DNA of 5,574 nt from CAYNST01 sp964641175 (lineage in GTDB: Bacteria > Pseudomonadota > Gammaproteobacteria > Pseudomonadales > Cellvibrionaceae): contig CAZXLJ010000161.1 of NCBI GenBank assembly GCA_964641175.1, positions 1 to 5,574 of the forward strand, in the 5' to 3' direction. Positions within the stretch are counted from its first letter, which is position 1, and each line of letters starts with the position of its first letter. The position numbers were made by a program, and so were the translations under genes. Of this stretch, positions 1 to 4,623 are shown one piece after another. The notes beneath the pieces are model-generated. The model was not told where the DNA came from, did no database searches, and was given only the letters and a program-made list of their open reading frames with translations.

Positions 1-60
1 TCGCCTGGATCTCGCAAAGCGCTGTAAGCCAGACGCTATTCGGACTTGATCAGAGATTCC
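1..60. mobile_element. Terminal fragment of an IS5-like insertion sequence, left edge
   Basis: These 60 bases lie directly beyond the stop codon of rsmE. Read on the minus strand from base 60 outwards they begin GGAATCTCTGATCAAGTCC, a near-copy of the sequence that follows cheR at the other edge. The adjoining host sequence is CTAG (61-64). Known of the family: IS5-group elements insert at CTAG/YTAR sites, duplicate four bases, and have ends of the form GGAA...AACAAGTC. Inference: this is one end of such an element, with the rest outside the window. No transposase reading frame can be recognised in so short a piece, so the family assignment rests only on the terminal sequence and the target site. 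The 29 bases inside the repeat differ from those at the right edge, which suggests the opposite end of the element or a diverged copy. Confidence 0.55.
30..60 (-). repeat. 31-bp terminal inverted repeat, copy A
   Basis: Read on the minus strand, this matches 5470-5500 at 28 of 31 positions; the three differences are transitions at repeat positions 5, 21 and 23. It abuts the CTAG that contains the rsmE stop codon. Its outer end is the element tip and the element body extends to the left of the window. Confidence 0.85.
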
Positions 61-771
61 CTAGAAAAGCTTGCCGAGCAGTACCGGAATCGCGGTTTCT
101 ACCCGAAGAATACGGTCCCCCAGCTGGACCGGACTGAATCCCCGGGCGATAAAGCCATCGACTTCCTGGGGTAACAGCCCGCCTTCAGGGCCCACCACCA
201 GAGTTGTCGAAACCGTTGGATTGGAGGCCGCCATCGGGTAGGGACCGGGGTGGGCTACCAGGCGGCGTGCAGACGTTTCGGCGACGAAGGCAAGTTCATC
301 TTCCATGAATGGTCGAAACCGTTTGTGAAAACTTACCAGCGGGAGCTGGGTCGCTTTTGCCTGCTCCAGTCCGGTCACCAAATGTTCCCGGACGGTGCTT
401 TCCTCCAGCAGCGGTGTCTGCCAATAGCTCTTTTCCACTCGCGCTGTCTGCAACAGGCATAGCCTCTGGACGCCCATGGTCGCAATAGTCTGCAATGTTC
501 TCTGCAGCATTCGGGGTCGCGGCAAACCCAGAATCAGGGTAATTGGCAAGGTGGCCGGGGGCGGCGTGGCAAGATGTCGCAACTCGATGGTCACCTGATC
601 GGGGCCCTCGATACCAATAATATCGGCGGTACCCATCCATCCGTCTATTACTCCGACATTGAGCTGATCGCCCGGTTTGCCTTTAAGGACGTCGACAATG
701 TGCCTGGCTCGCCGCCCCCGCAGGATCACCCGGGGACCCGCTTCTTCAGGTTCGAGCAAAAGGAGATTCAT
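61..771 (-). CDS. rsmE: 16S rRNA (uracil-1498-N3)-methyltransferase, RsmE family
   Basis: This 236-residue protein is predicted to methylate N3 of U1498 in 16S rRNA, in the decoding region of the 30S subunit, using S-adenosylmethionine. A PUA-like N-terminal domain (about residues 1-70, starting MNLLLLEP) precedes a SPOUT-type methyltransferase domain (about 74-236). The SAM-binding knot is marked by VVGPEGG (192-198) and LGDRILRVETA (217-227). The stretch RVEKSYWQTP (111-120) is, from memory, characteristic of the pseudomonad form. The length is near the roughly 240 residues usual for the family, and the C-terminus (VETAIPVLLGKLF) resembles pseudomonad homologues, so the gene appears complete although a mobile element begins directly after its TAG stop. 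No convincing Shine-Dalgarno sequence precedes the ATG. The tRNA-Arg gene ends 60 bases upstream on the same strand. Confidence 0.93.
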   Translation of the reverse strand: MNLLLLEPEEAGPRVILRGRRARHIVDVLKGKPGDQLNVGVIDGWMGTADIIGIEGPDQVTIELRHLATPPPATLPITLILGLPRPRMLQRTLQTIATMGVQRLCLLQTARVEKSYWQTPLLEESTVREHLVTGLEQAKATQLPLVSFHKRFRPFMEDELAFVAETSARRLVAHPGPYPMAASNPTVSTTLVVGPEGGLLPQEVDGFIARGFSPVQLGDRILRVETAIPVLLGKLF

Positions 772-831
772 ATCAGATTCAGATGATTAGCGGGTTTGAT
801 TGCTGAGCGGACCACGATGGATCCAGAAGAA

Positions 832-907
832 TGGCGTCCCCGCCAGGACTCGAACCTGGAGCTCGCGCTTAGGAGGCACGGGATTTATCCTGTTAATCGA
901 CGGGGAC
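832..907 (-). tRNA. tRNA-Arg, anticodon CCU (reads AGG)
   Basis: The minus strand folds into a complete 76-base cloverleaf with encoded CCA. The acceptor stem is GTCCCCG/CGGGGAC with discriminator G. The D arm is GATT/AATC with a 9-base loop containing GG. The anticodon arm is CGTGC/GCGCG (one G-U pair) with loop CTCCTAA, placing anticodon CCT at 871-873. The variable loop is AGCT, and the T arm is CCAGG-TTCGAGT-CCTGG. The short D stem and 4-base variable loop match the Arg(CCU) isoacceptor (argW in Escherichia coli). This isoacceptor reads the rare AGG codon, and its gene is a well-known phage and island integration site. No integrase gene or duplicated 3' end is visible here. Confidence 0.95.
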
Positions 908-935
908 CTGACCGGACATTGCCCGGCCGGCCGCC

Positions 936-964
936 ACTATACTAAAACTTAAGGCGATTAAAAA
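936..964 (-). promoter_or_regulatory. Probable sigma-70 promoter of tRNA-Arg(CCU)
   Basis: Read on the minus strand there is a -35-like TTTTTA (959-964) and a -10-like TATAGT (936-941) separated by 17 bases. The predicted start is near 929, about 20 bases before the mature tRNA 5' end. The bases just after the -10 (GGCGGCCGGCC) are very GC-rich, the kind of discriminator found at stringently controlled stable-RNA promoters. The -35 matches consensus at only three positions, so the call rests on the -10, spacing and position. Confidence 0.45.
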
Positions 965-1046
965 CCCGAGGCGGAATAGTGTCGGTACCAGCACGACGAC
1001 AGGCATCGGCCATGACGGCGCGACTTTTTTGCGCTGGCCGGCACTT

Positions 1047-1080
1047 CACATGAGCCACTTCACCACATGAGCCACTTCAC
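1047..1080. repeat. Exact tandem duplication of a 17-bp unit
   Basis: The unit CACATGAGCCACTTCAC occurs twice without mismatch, at 1047-1063 and 1064-1080. Its last 8 bases (CACTTCAC) occur once more just upstream at 1042-1049. It lies in non-coding sequence 24 bases beyond the stop codon of the acidic-protein gene. It looks like a recent slippage duplication. Confidence 0.9.
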
Positions 1081-1103
1081 TCGAGGGCAGCCACAGCCAG
1101 ACG

Positions 1104-1514
1104 TTAAGGCGCGGGTCCGTCCCACGGCTTGCCGTCGAGTGGATTGACCCGGCCGAGTTCGGCTTCATCCAGCCCTTTGCCCAGACCCACTTCGTCCGCA
1201 CGCACGCTGCGCAAGGCAGAATCATTTGGCTTGACGCTGCCAGCTTCCCGAGGGGATCTGGCGCCGTCATCAGGAATCAGATTTTCGGGCGTAAGGTCGT
1301 CGTTGGTAGGATCATGGTCCGGATCCGCCGCACCCGTCAGACCAGCCGTGCGCACGCGACGGGCGGACTGTTCGCCGAACAGCTCCTCGTCCGGTCGGCG
1401 GTCGCCCGCCCGTACAACCTGTTCATCATCATCGAAGGAAAGTTCGTCCATGTCGACGGATTCCTCATCTTCAAAGCCGGTGCCTGCCAGTTCATCTTCA
1501 CGTTCTTCCATCAT
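1104..1514 (-). CDS. Small acidic, probably disordered conserved-type protein of unknown function
   Basis: This 136-residue protein is dominated by Asp and Glu, especially in residues 3-45, and has no signal peptide, membrane segment or recognisable fold. The N-terminal half is low-complexity acidic sequence. The C-terminal half is more ordered in character, with LTPENLIPDDGARSPRE (74-90) and GLDEAELGRVNPLDGKPWDG (114-133). From memory, similar C-terminal stretches occur in short pseudomonad proteins annotated vaguely as HPr-related or serine kinase/phosphatase; I do not trust those names and assign no function. The frame is open upstream to an ATG at 1598, but I chose 1514 because AGGTGG lies six bases before it and the upstream 28 residues lack the acidic composition. 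A second ATG follows immediately at 1511. The gene lies 131 bases downstream of flgN on the same strand, so it may be separately transcribed. Confidence 0.75.
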   Translation of the reverse strand: MMEEREDELAGTGFEDEESVDMDELSFDDDEQVVRAGDRRPDEELFGEQSARRVRTAGLTGAADPDHDPTNDDLTPENLIPDDGARSPREAGSVKPNDSALRSVRADEVGLGKGLDEAELGRVNPLDGKPWDGPAP

Positions 1515-1520
1515 AAATCG

Positions 1521-1526
1521 CCACCT
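1521..1526 (-). promoter_or_regulatory. Ribosome binding site fixing the start of the acidic-protein gene
   Basis: Read on the minus strand this is AGGTGG, six bases before the ATG at 1514 and nine before the one at 1511. It is the reason for rejecting the upstream in-frame ATG at 1598. Confidence 0.65.
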
Positions 1527-1541
1527 GTGCAGTAAAAGATT

Positions 1542-1591
1542 GTAAGCGCCTGCATGGGGGGAGACCCAGCAGACACTCCCTAAGTGCTTAC
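1542..1591. other. Long imperfect stem-loop between flgN and the acidic-protein gene
   Basis: GTAAGCGC (1542-1549) pairs with GTGCTTAC (1584-1591), with one G-U pair on the plus strand or one C-A mismatch on the minus strand. Inside it CTGC (1550-1553) pairs with GCAG (1569-1572), and TGGG (1555-1558) with CCCA (1565-1568). No T-tract follows in either direction, so this is not a standard intrinsic terminator. The minus-strand sequence TACAAT (1539-1544), a good -10 match but without a good -35, overlaps its base. Role unknown. Confidence 0.4.
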
Positions 1592-1645
1592 GGGACATGT
1601 GGAGAGGTATACGGCTGATCCAGGAGCAGTGGATTCAGGCGGGAA

Positions 1646-2137
1646 TCAGGCTTCACCCAATGGCGTACCGGACTGGCCGCGGCGGGCAGCGCCCTTGGCG
1701 CTGTAAAGCGCGCCGGTTTCGCTTTGACCGCGAACGATTTTAAGGAGTTGGGAGTAGGTAGCCTGTTTGCGGGCGAGAACCTTGCCATTAACCGTATTTC
1801 CGGCCTGGCATTCTGACAGTAGTTCCTTGAGTTCGATCCAGCTGTGCTCCGCGGACGGGGCCATATTCTGGATCATGATGAGCCAGCGGTCTTCCAGAGA
1901 AATTTTCCCTTTGGCGGGCGTAGCTGCGACCCATTGGGCCCGCAGATTTGCCTGTCGCTCCAGTTGCTCAATGGCTTTGGTCTTGCGATCAATGACATCT
2001 TCCAGCAGCGCGAGATTACGCTCCTCCAGCGCCTGTCGCTCCACGCCAAGTAACTGCAGCAGTTCCTGACAGGTGCGAATATCGCTTTCAATGTGTTCTA
2101 CCAGGTTTTCCCGCGTAAGGGCAGGTGGCGTATTCAT
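1646..2137 (-). CDS. flgN: FlgN, export chaperone for hook-filament junction proteins
   Basis: FlgN binds the hook-associated proteins FlgK and FlgL in the cytoplasm and delivers them to the flagellar type III export gate. The 163-residue protein is almost wholly helical: residues about 8-65 and 80-135 form long amphipathic stretches rich in Glu, Leu and Gln with the heptad character of this family. A small C-terminal tail runs LYSAKGAARRGQSGTPLGEA (144-163), and the LYxxxG...LGxA pattern is typical of the gammaproteobacterial family. The assignment is strongly supported by position: the gene follows flgM by 47 bases on the same strand. GGAG (2144-2147) sits six bases before the ATG. A perfect intercistronic stem-loop lies just upstream of that ribosome binding site. 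The short, variable sequence makes homology alone weak; context makes the call firm. Confidence 0.88.
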   Translation of the reverse strand: MNTPPALTRENLVEHIESDIRTCQELLQLLGVERQALEERNLALLEDVIDRKTKAIEQLERQANLRAQWVAATPAKGKISLEDRWLIMIQNMAPSAEHSWIELKELLSECQAGNTVNGKVLARKQATYSQLLKIVRGQSETGALYSAKGAARRGQSGTPLGEA

Positions 2138-2154
2138 TTCGGTCTCCAGATGCG

Positions 2155-2175
2155 GGCCGCGAAGTCATCGCGGCC
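2155..2175. other. Perfect stem-loop in the flgM-flgN intercistronic gap
   Basis: GGCCGCGA (2155-2162) and TCGCGGCC (2168-2175) form an 8-bp perfect inverted repeat with a 5-base loop, between the flgM stop codon and the flgN ribosome binding site (2144-2147). No T-tract follows, so it is unlikely to terminate flgM transcripts. It could stabilise the upstream message, mark a processing site or tune flgN translation (inference). Confidence 0.6.
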
Positions 2176-2184
2176 GTGACTGCA

Positions 2185-2502
2185 TTAGAAAAGACTGTCC
2201 TGGTCCAGCATTTTGTTGGCCACCGACTGACTGTCAACTACGTAACTACCGTCCGCAAGTGCCTGCCGGATCGCCGCTACTTTAGCTTCATCAACATCCT
2301 TCGATTGCATGGCCTGTGCCTCCACTTTACTCATGGCATGGGCCTGCTGGCTCAGGGACACACTGTCCTGGGGCGTCGCTCCAGCCTTGCTGGATGCCGG
2401 CGCGTTTTCCGGGCGCGTTGCCTGCTCCGGTTTCACACGGGAAGAGCTCGTGCCGGTGCCATGAACGCCGCCTTTATTCATATTGCTCGGGTCGATCACC
2501 AT
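2185..2502 (-). CDS. flgM: FlgM, anti-sigma-28 (anti-FliA) factor
   Basis: FlgM binds and inactivates the flagellar sigma factor FliA until the hook-basal body is complete, after which it is exported through the flagellum and late genes switch on. The 105-residue protein has the family's two parts. Residues 1-45 are a low-complexity Ser/Thr/Ala/Gly/Pro region, starting MVIDPSNMNKGG, that is disordered and carries the export signal. The conserved FliA-binding C-terminal half begins at DSVSLSQQA (46-54), with helices across VDEAKVAAIRQALADGSY (70-87) and VANKMLDQDSLF (94-105). Length is typical. AGGA lies nine bases before the ATG. An exact-consensus FliA promoter lies 59 bases upstream, so the gene is expected to be in a feedback loop with its own target. 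flgN follows in the same direction. Confidence 0.96.
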   Translation of the reverse strand: MVIDPSNMNKGGVHGTGTSSSRVKPEQATRPENAPASSKAGATPQDSVSLSQQAHAMSKVEAQAMQSKDVDEAKVAAIRQALADGSYVVDSQSVANKMLDQDSLF

Positions 2503-2560
2503 AAAATCAAATCCTGCTCGCGTGCCTTAGGCAGATACAAAATGAATTTCTCTGTAATCC

Positions 2561-2587
2561 TTATCGGCCGAGACGAACGCAACTTTA
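2561..2587 (-). promoter_or_regulatory. FliA (sigma-28) promoter of flgM-flgN
   Basis: On the minus strand TAAA (2584-2587) and GCCGATAA (2561-2568) are separated by exactly 15 bases, which is the textbook FliA consensus without a mismatch. It lies between the flgA stop codon (2616) and the flgM start (2502). Transcription should begin near 2555, leaving a leader of about 50 bases. Confidence 0.93.
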
Positions 2588-2615
2588 GTGAAATCCGGAG
2601 CGTCACCTGAAATAA

Positions 2616-3335
2616 TCAGAATGTCACCTGGACTTTTCCCGGCGCGACCACCTTGGCATCCACGACCCGGTTCGACTGGATATTGCGGACCTTGATCTGG
2701 TCTCCCACCTGACCGGCAGCAAGCGCAGTACCGGAAACTACCACGGAAATACCGGAACTTCTTGCTTCCACGACGACATTGTCCCCCCGTTTGACGACAT
2801 TGGGGGCGAGCAGGTGAGAGGCTCTCACCACTTCCCCCGCGCGTAAAGGCCGCTTCAGCGCCATTCCCTGGGCGGCGTCCAGCGTAGAGAGATGACCGTA
2901 TCCCTGCGCTGAGGTATTGATGCGTGCGAGCTGGATGTCCCCTTCCTGAATGAGCTGTCCACGGGCCAGAGAGTTTATGGCCACAACGGCTGAGGAAAAC
3001 ACTTCGACCTTCACCGGAACAAATACAGACCAGCGATGGGTTCCATCGCACATTGCCTTCACCGTCAAATTGGTGCCGTAAGGTTGAGGAGACGTTATCG
3101 ACTGACGAATGAAGCCATCACACTGAGGTAGATTGATGCGTGCGTCCAGATTGGAAACTGTTATCTGAAGGTCTTCGTCTTTATGGTCCGGCGGCAGAGT
3201 CTCCTTGATTTCCTGCTCGACAAAATCATGTACCAACGCTTGTAACGAGCTCGCCGATTGCGACTCCGTCGCCCACCCGGGTATACAAATATGCAGCAGG
3301 AGTAGAGCGGCGAAAAATTTGAAGGGTCCCATCAT
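2616..3335 (-). CDS. flgA: FlgA, periplasmic chaperone for flagellar P-ring assembly
   Basis: FlgA helps FlgI subunits assemble into the P ring around the flagellar rod in the periplasm. The 239-residue protein begins with a Sec signal peptide: a hydrophobic core FFAALLLLHICI (7-18), then a probable cleavage site after GWA (20-22). The mature part has an N-terminal domain with two cysteines (C72 and C96) likely to pair in the oxidising periplasm. A SAF-type domain follows, about residues 113-180 (RGQLIQEGDI 125-134; PLRAGEVVRASHL 163-175). The C-terminal beta-rich domain (about 181-239) contains GDNVVVEARSSGISV (184-198) and VRNIQSNRVVDAKVV (216-230), typical of the family. AGGA (3341-3344) is five bases before the chosen ATG; a second ATG follows directly. 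It is transcribed divergently from cheV and precedes flgM and flgN. Confidence 0.95.
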   Translation of the reverse strand: MMGPFKFFAALLLLHICIPGWATESQSASSLQALVHDFVEQEIKETLPPDHKDEDLQITVSNLDARINLPQCDGFIRQSITSPQPYGTNLTVKAMCDGTHRWSVFVPVKVEVFSSAVVAINSLARGQLIQEGDIQLARINTSAQGYGHLSTLDAAQGMALKRPLRAGEVVRASHLLAPNVVKRGDNVVVEARSSGISVVVSGTALAAGQVGDQIKVRNIQSNRVVDAKVVAPGKVQVTF

Positions 3336-3410
3336 TATTGTCCTATGCTTATTTTAGTTTAGGGATTGGCCAGATGATCAAGACGTCAAAAGATTGTCAG
3401 TGTCAGCCTT

Positions 3411-3420
3411 CATGTACATG
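3411..3420. repeat. 10-bp palindrome CATGTACATG in the flgA-cheV control region
   Basis: This is a perfect 10-bp dyad, overlapped by a second dyad TACATGTA (3415-3422). It overlaps the candidate flgA -10 element. It may be an operator half-site or chance; no matching known operator is claimed. Confidence 0.4.
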
Positions 3421-3447
3421 TATAGCAAACCGCGGGCCTATCGTAAA
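3419..3447 (-). promoter_or_regulatory. Candidate sigma-70 promoter for flgA
   Basis: On the minus strand TTTACG (3442-3447) and TATACA (3419-3424) are 17 bases apart, each matching consensus at four of six positions. It would leave a leader of about 75 bases before flgA. It is only moderately convincing; family knowledge would equally allow a flagellar-regulator-dependent promoter. Confidence 0.35.
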
Positions 3448-3514
3448 ACACTGTCAGATGGTTGCTCCCCCGGCATATGCAACCACGCAATTGTTACCTT
3501 AAGAGGAAAATGGC

Positions 3515-4459
3515 ATGACCAGTGTGCTGGATTCAGTAAACCAGAGAACGCAACTGGTGGGTCAGAACCGTCTGGAACTGTTATTGTTCAGCCTCGGCGA
3601 CCGGCAGCTTTACGGGATCAATGTATTTAAAGTCAAGGAAGTGCTGCAATGTCCGACGTTGCACGCCATTCCTAAACGCAATCCGGTGGTCCGGGGCGTT
3701 GCCCATATTCGTGGAGGAACGATTCCGATTATGGACCTGCGTCAGGCCACAGGTTCACGTCCGCAGGAAAATGTTAAAGACTGTTTCGTAATAATCACTG
3801 AATACAATCGGTCTACCCAGGGGTTCCTGGTCAGCGGCGTAGAGCGCATCGTAAATATGAATTGGGGTGCGATTCACCCGCCTCCGAGCGGCACTGGTCG
3901 CAACAGCTACCTGACGGCAGTCACGGAAGTGGATGGACGCCTGGTAGAAATTATCGATGTCGAAAAAGTGCTGGCGGAAGTAACGCCCCATATCGAAGAG
4001 GTTAGCGACAGCATAATACGCGAAGCACAGCAGGAAACTGTTGCGAAAAGGCATGTACTGGTCGCCGATGATTCCTCTATCGCGCGCAAGCAGATCGAAA
4101 AAGTGCTTACGTCCATCAATGTCACTGCTACATCCATGAAAAACGGACAGGAAGCGCTCGATTACCTGCAGGCCATGATCTCGGAAGGTAAAAATCCCTA
4201 TGAAGAATTGCTTCTGGTGATTTCGGATATCGAAATGCCGGAGATGGACGGCTACACGTTCACCGCAGAGGTGAGATCCAATCCTTCATTAAAAGACCTC
4301 TACGTCATTCTGCACACGTCGCTCAGCGGGGTCTTTAACGAGGCCATGGTCAAAAAAGTAGGGGCGAACGATTTTATCGCCAAGTTTCATCCGGATGAAC
4401 TGGCCAGGCGCGTCAACAAGCGGATTACGGAAATAGCGGTAGGCCAGAAGGCCAAGTAG
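3515..4459 (+). CDS. cheV: CheV, chemotaxis coupling protein with CheW and receiver domains
   Basis: CheV links chemoreceptors to the histidine kinase CheA, like CheW, and carries a receiver domain that CheA can phosphorylate, probably aiding adaptation. The 314-residue cytoplasmic protein has a CheW-like domain at about 17-155, including LLLFSLGDRQLYGINVFKVKE (22-42, in part), RGVAHIRGGTIPIMDL (60-75) and the closing EIIDVEKVL (145-153). A short linker leads to a response-regulator domain at about 179-308. Receiver residues are present: acidic pair D185-D186, phospho-acceptor D238 in ISDIEMPEMDG, T268 in LHTSLSG and K290 in DFIAKF. Length and domain order are normal for CheV. AGAGGA (3502-3507) sits seven bases before the ATG. 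It is divergent from flgA and is followed by cheR, the arrangement known from pseudomonads. Confidence 0.96.
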   Translation: MTSVLDSVNQRTQLVGQNRLELLLFSLGDRQLYGINVFKVKEVLQCPTLHAIPKRNPVVRGVAHIRGGTIPIMDLRQATGSRPQENVKDCFVIITEYNRSTQGFLVSGVERIVNMNWGAIHPPPSGTGRNSYLTAVTEVDGRLVEIIDVEKVLAEVTPHIEEVSDSIIREAQQETVAKRHVLVADDSSIARKQIEKVLTSINVTATSMKNGQEALDYLQAMISEGKNPYEELLLVISDIEMPEMDGYTFTAEVRSNPSLKDLYVILHTSLSGVFNEAMVKKVGANDFIAKFHPDELARRVNKRITEIAVGQKAK

Positions 4460-4608
4460 ACACCTCGTCGGGTGAGCCTGGGTATTGGTCCGTCGACCGG
4501 ATCGAAGTGCAGTCAGTGGCAGTGCGGAGAAAATTTGTTAACCGAGCATCGTCGACGGGACAAATGATCATAAATATCAACGAGAAAAAGTTCCTCAGCA
4601 CCAGCAAC

Positions 4609-4612
4609 AGGA
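4609..4612 (+). promoter_or_regulatory. Weak ribosome binding site supporting the cheR start at 4624
   Basis: AGGA lies 11 bases before the ATG at 4624, a long but possible spacing. The alternative starts at 4507 (GTG) and 4564 (ATG) have no better site. Confidence 0.4.
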
Positions 4613-4623
4613 CAGCCGACAGT

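Larger units (their letters stand above)
908..1103. other. Gene-free spacer between the acidic-protein gene and tRNA-Arg
   Basis: I see no credible coding sequence in these 196 bases. They hold the likely tRNA promoter (936-964), an 8-bp palindrome GGCCGGCC (925-932) at the expected tRNA transcription start, a T-run (1025-1030) with no proper hairpin before it, and the tandem 17-bp duplication at 1047-1080. No intrinsic terminator was found for the gene that ends at 1104. Confidence 0.6.
3336..3514. promoter_or_regulatory. Divergent control region between flgA and cheV
   Basis: This 179-bp gap has no gene and must contain start signals for both directions. I find no FliA consensus and no sigma-54 GG-N10-GC element on either strand. 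It contains a candidate sigma-70 promoter for flgA (3419-3447), the overlapping palindromes CATGTACATG (3411-3420) and TACATGTA (3415-3422), and AGAGGA (3502-3507) seven bases before the cheV ATG. A plus-strand TTGTCA near 3395 is a good -35 but has no well-spaced -10. The cheV promoter therefore remains unidentified. Confidence 0.55.

Noticed and set aside
832..907. Integrated island at tRNA-Arg(CCU)
   Set aside because: No integrase gene, no duplicated tRNA 3' end and no foreign cargo are seen on either side.
1000..1035. Possible intrinsic terminator with a T-run at 1025-1030 on the plus strand
   Set aside because: Only a 3-bp stem can be formed upstream, and no plus-strand gene ends here.
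1129..1545. Ser-rich plus-strand open frame of 138 codons
   Set aside because: It is the antisense of the Asp/Glu-rich acidic gene, which automatically yields Ser-rich sequence; it has no ribosome binding site or recognisable domain.
1514..1598. Upstream in-frame ATG for the acidic protein at 1598
   Set aside because: The added 28 residues are unlike the rest, and a good ribosome binding site lies before 1514 instead.
2125..2610. 161-codon plus-strand open frame across flgM and the FliA promoter
   Set aside because: It overlaps the well-supported flgM gene and its promoter on the opposite strand and has no family-like features.
2527..3051. 174-codon minus-strand open frame inside flgA
   Set aside because: It is a different frame of flgA with Gly/Arg/Cys-rich composition typical of a shadow, and flgA has a signal peptide and family motifs.
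3336..3514. Sigma-54 or FliA promoter for flgA or cheV
   Set aside because: No GG-N10-GC pair in the right context and no TAAA-N15-GCCGATAA match was found on either strand.
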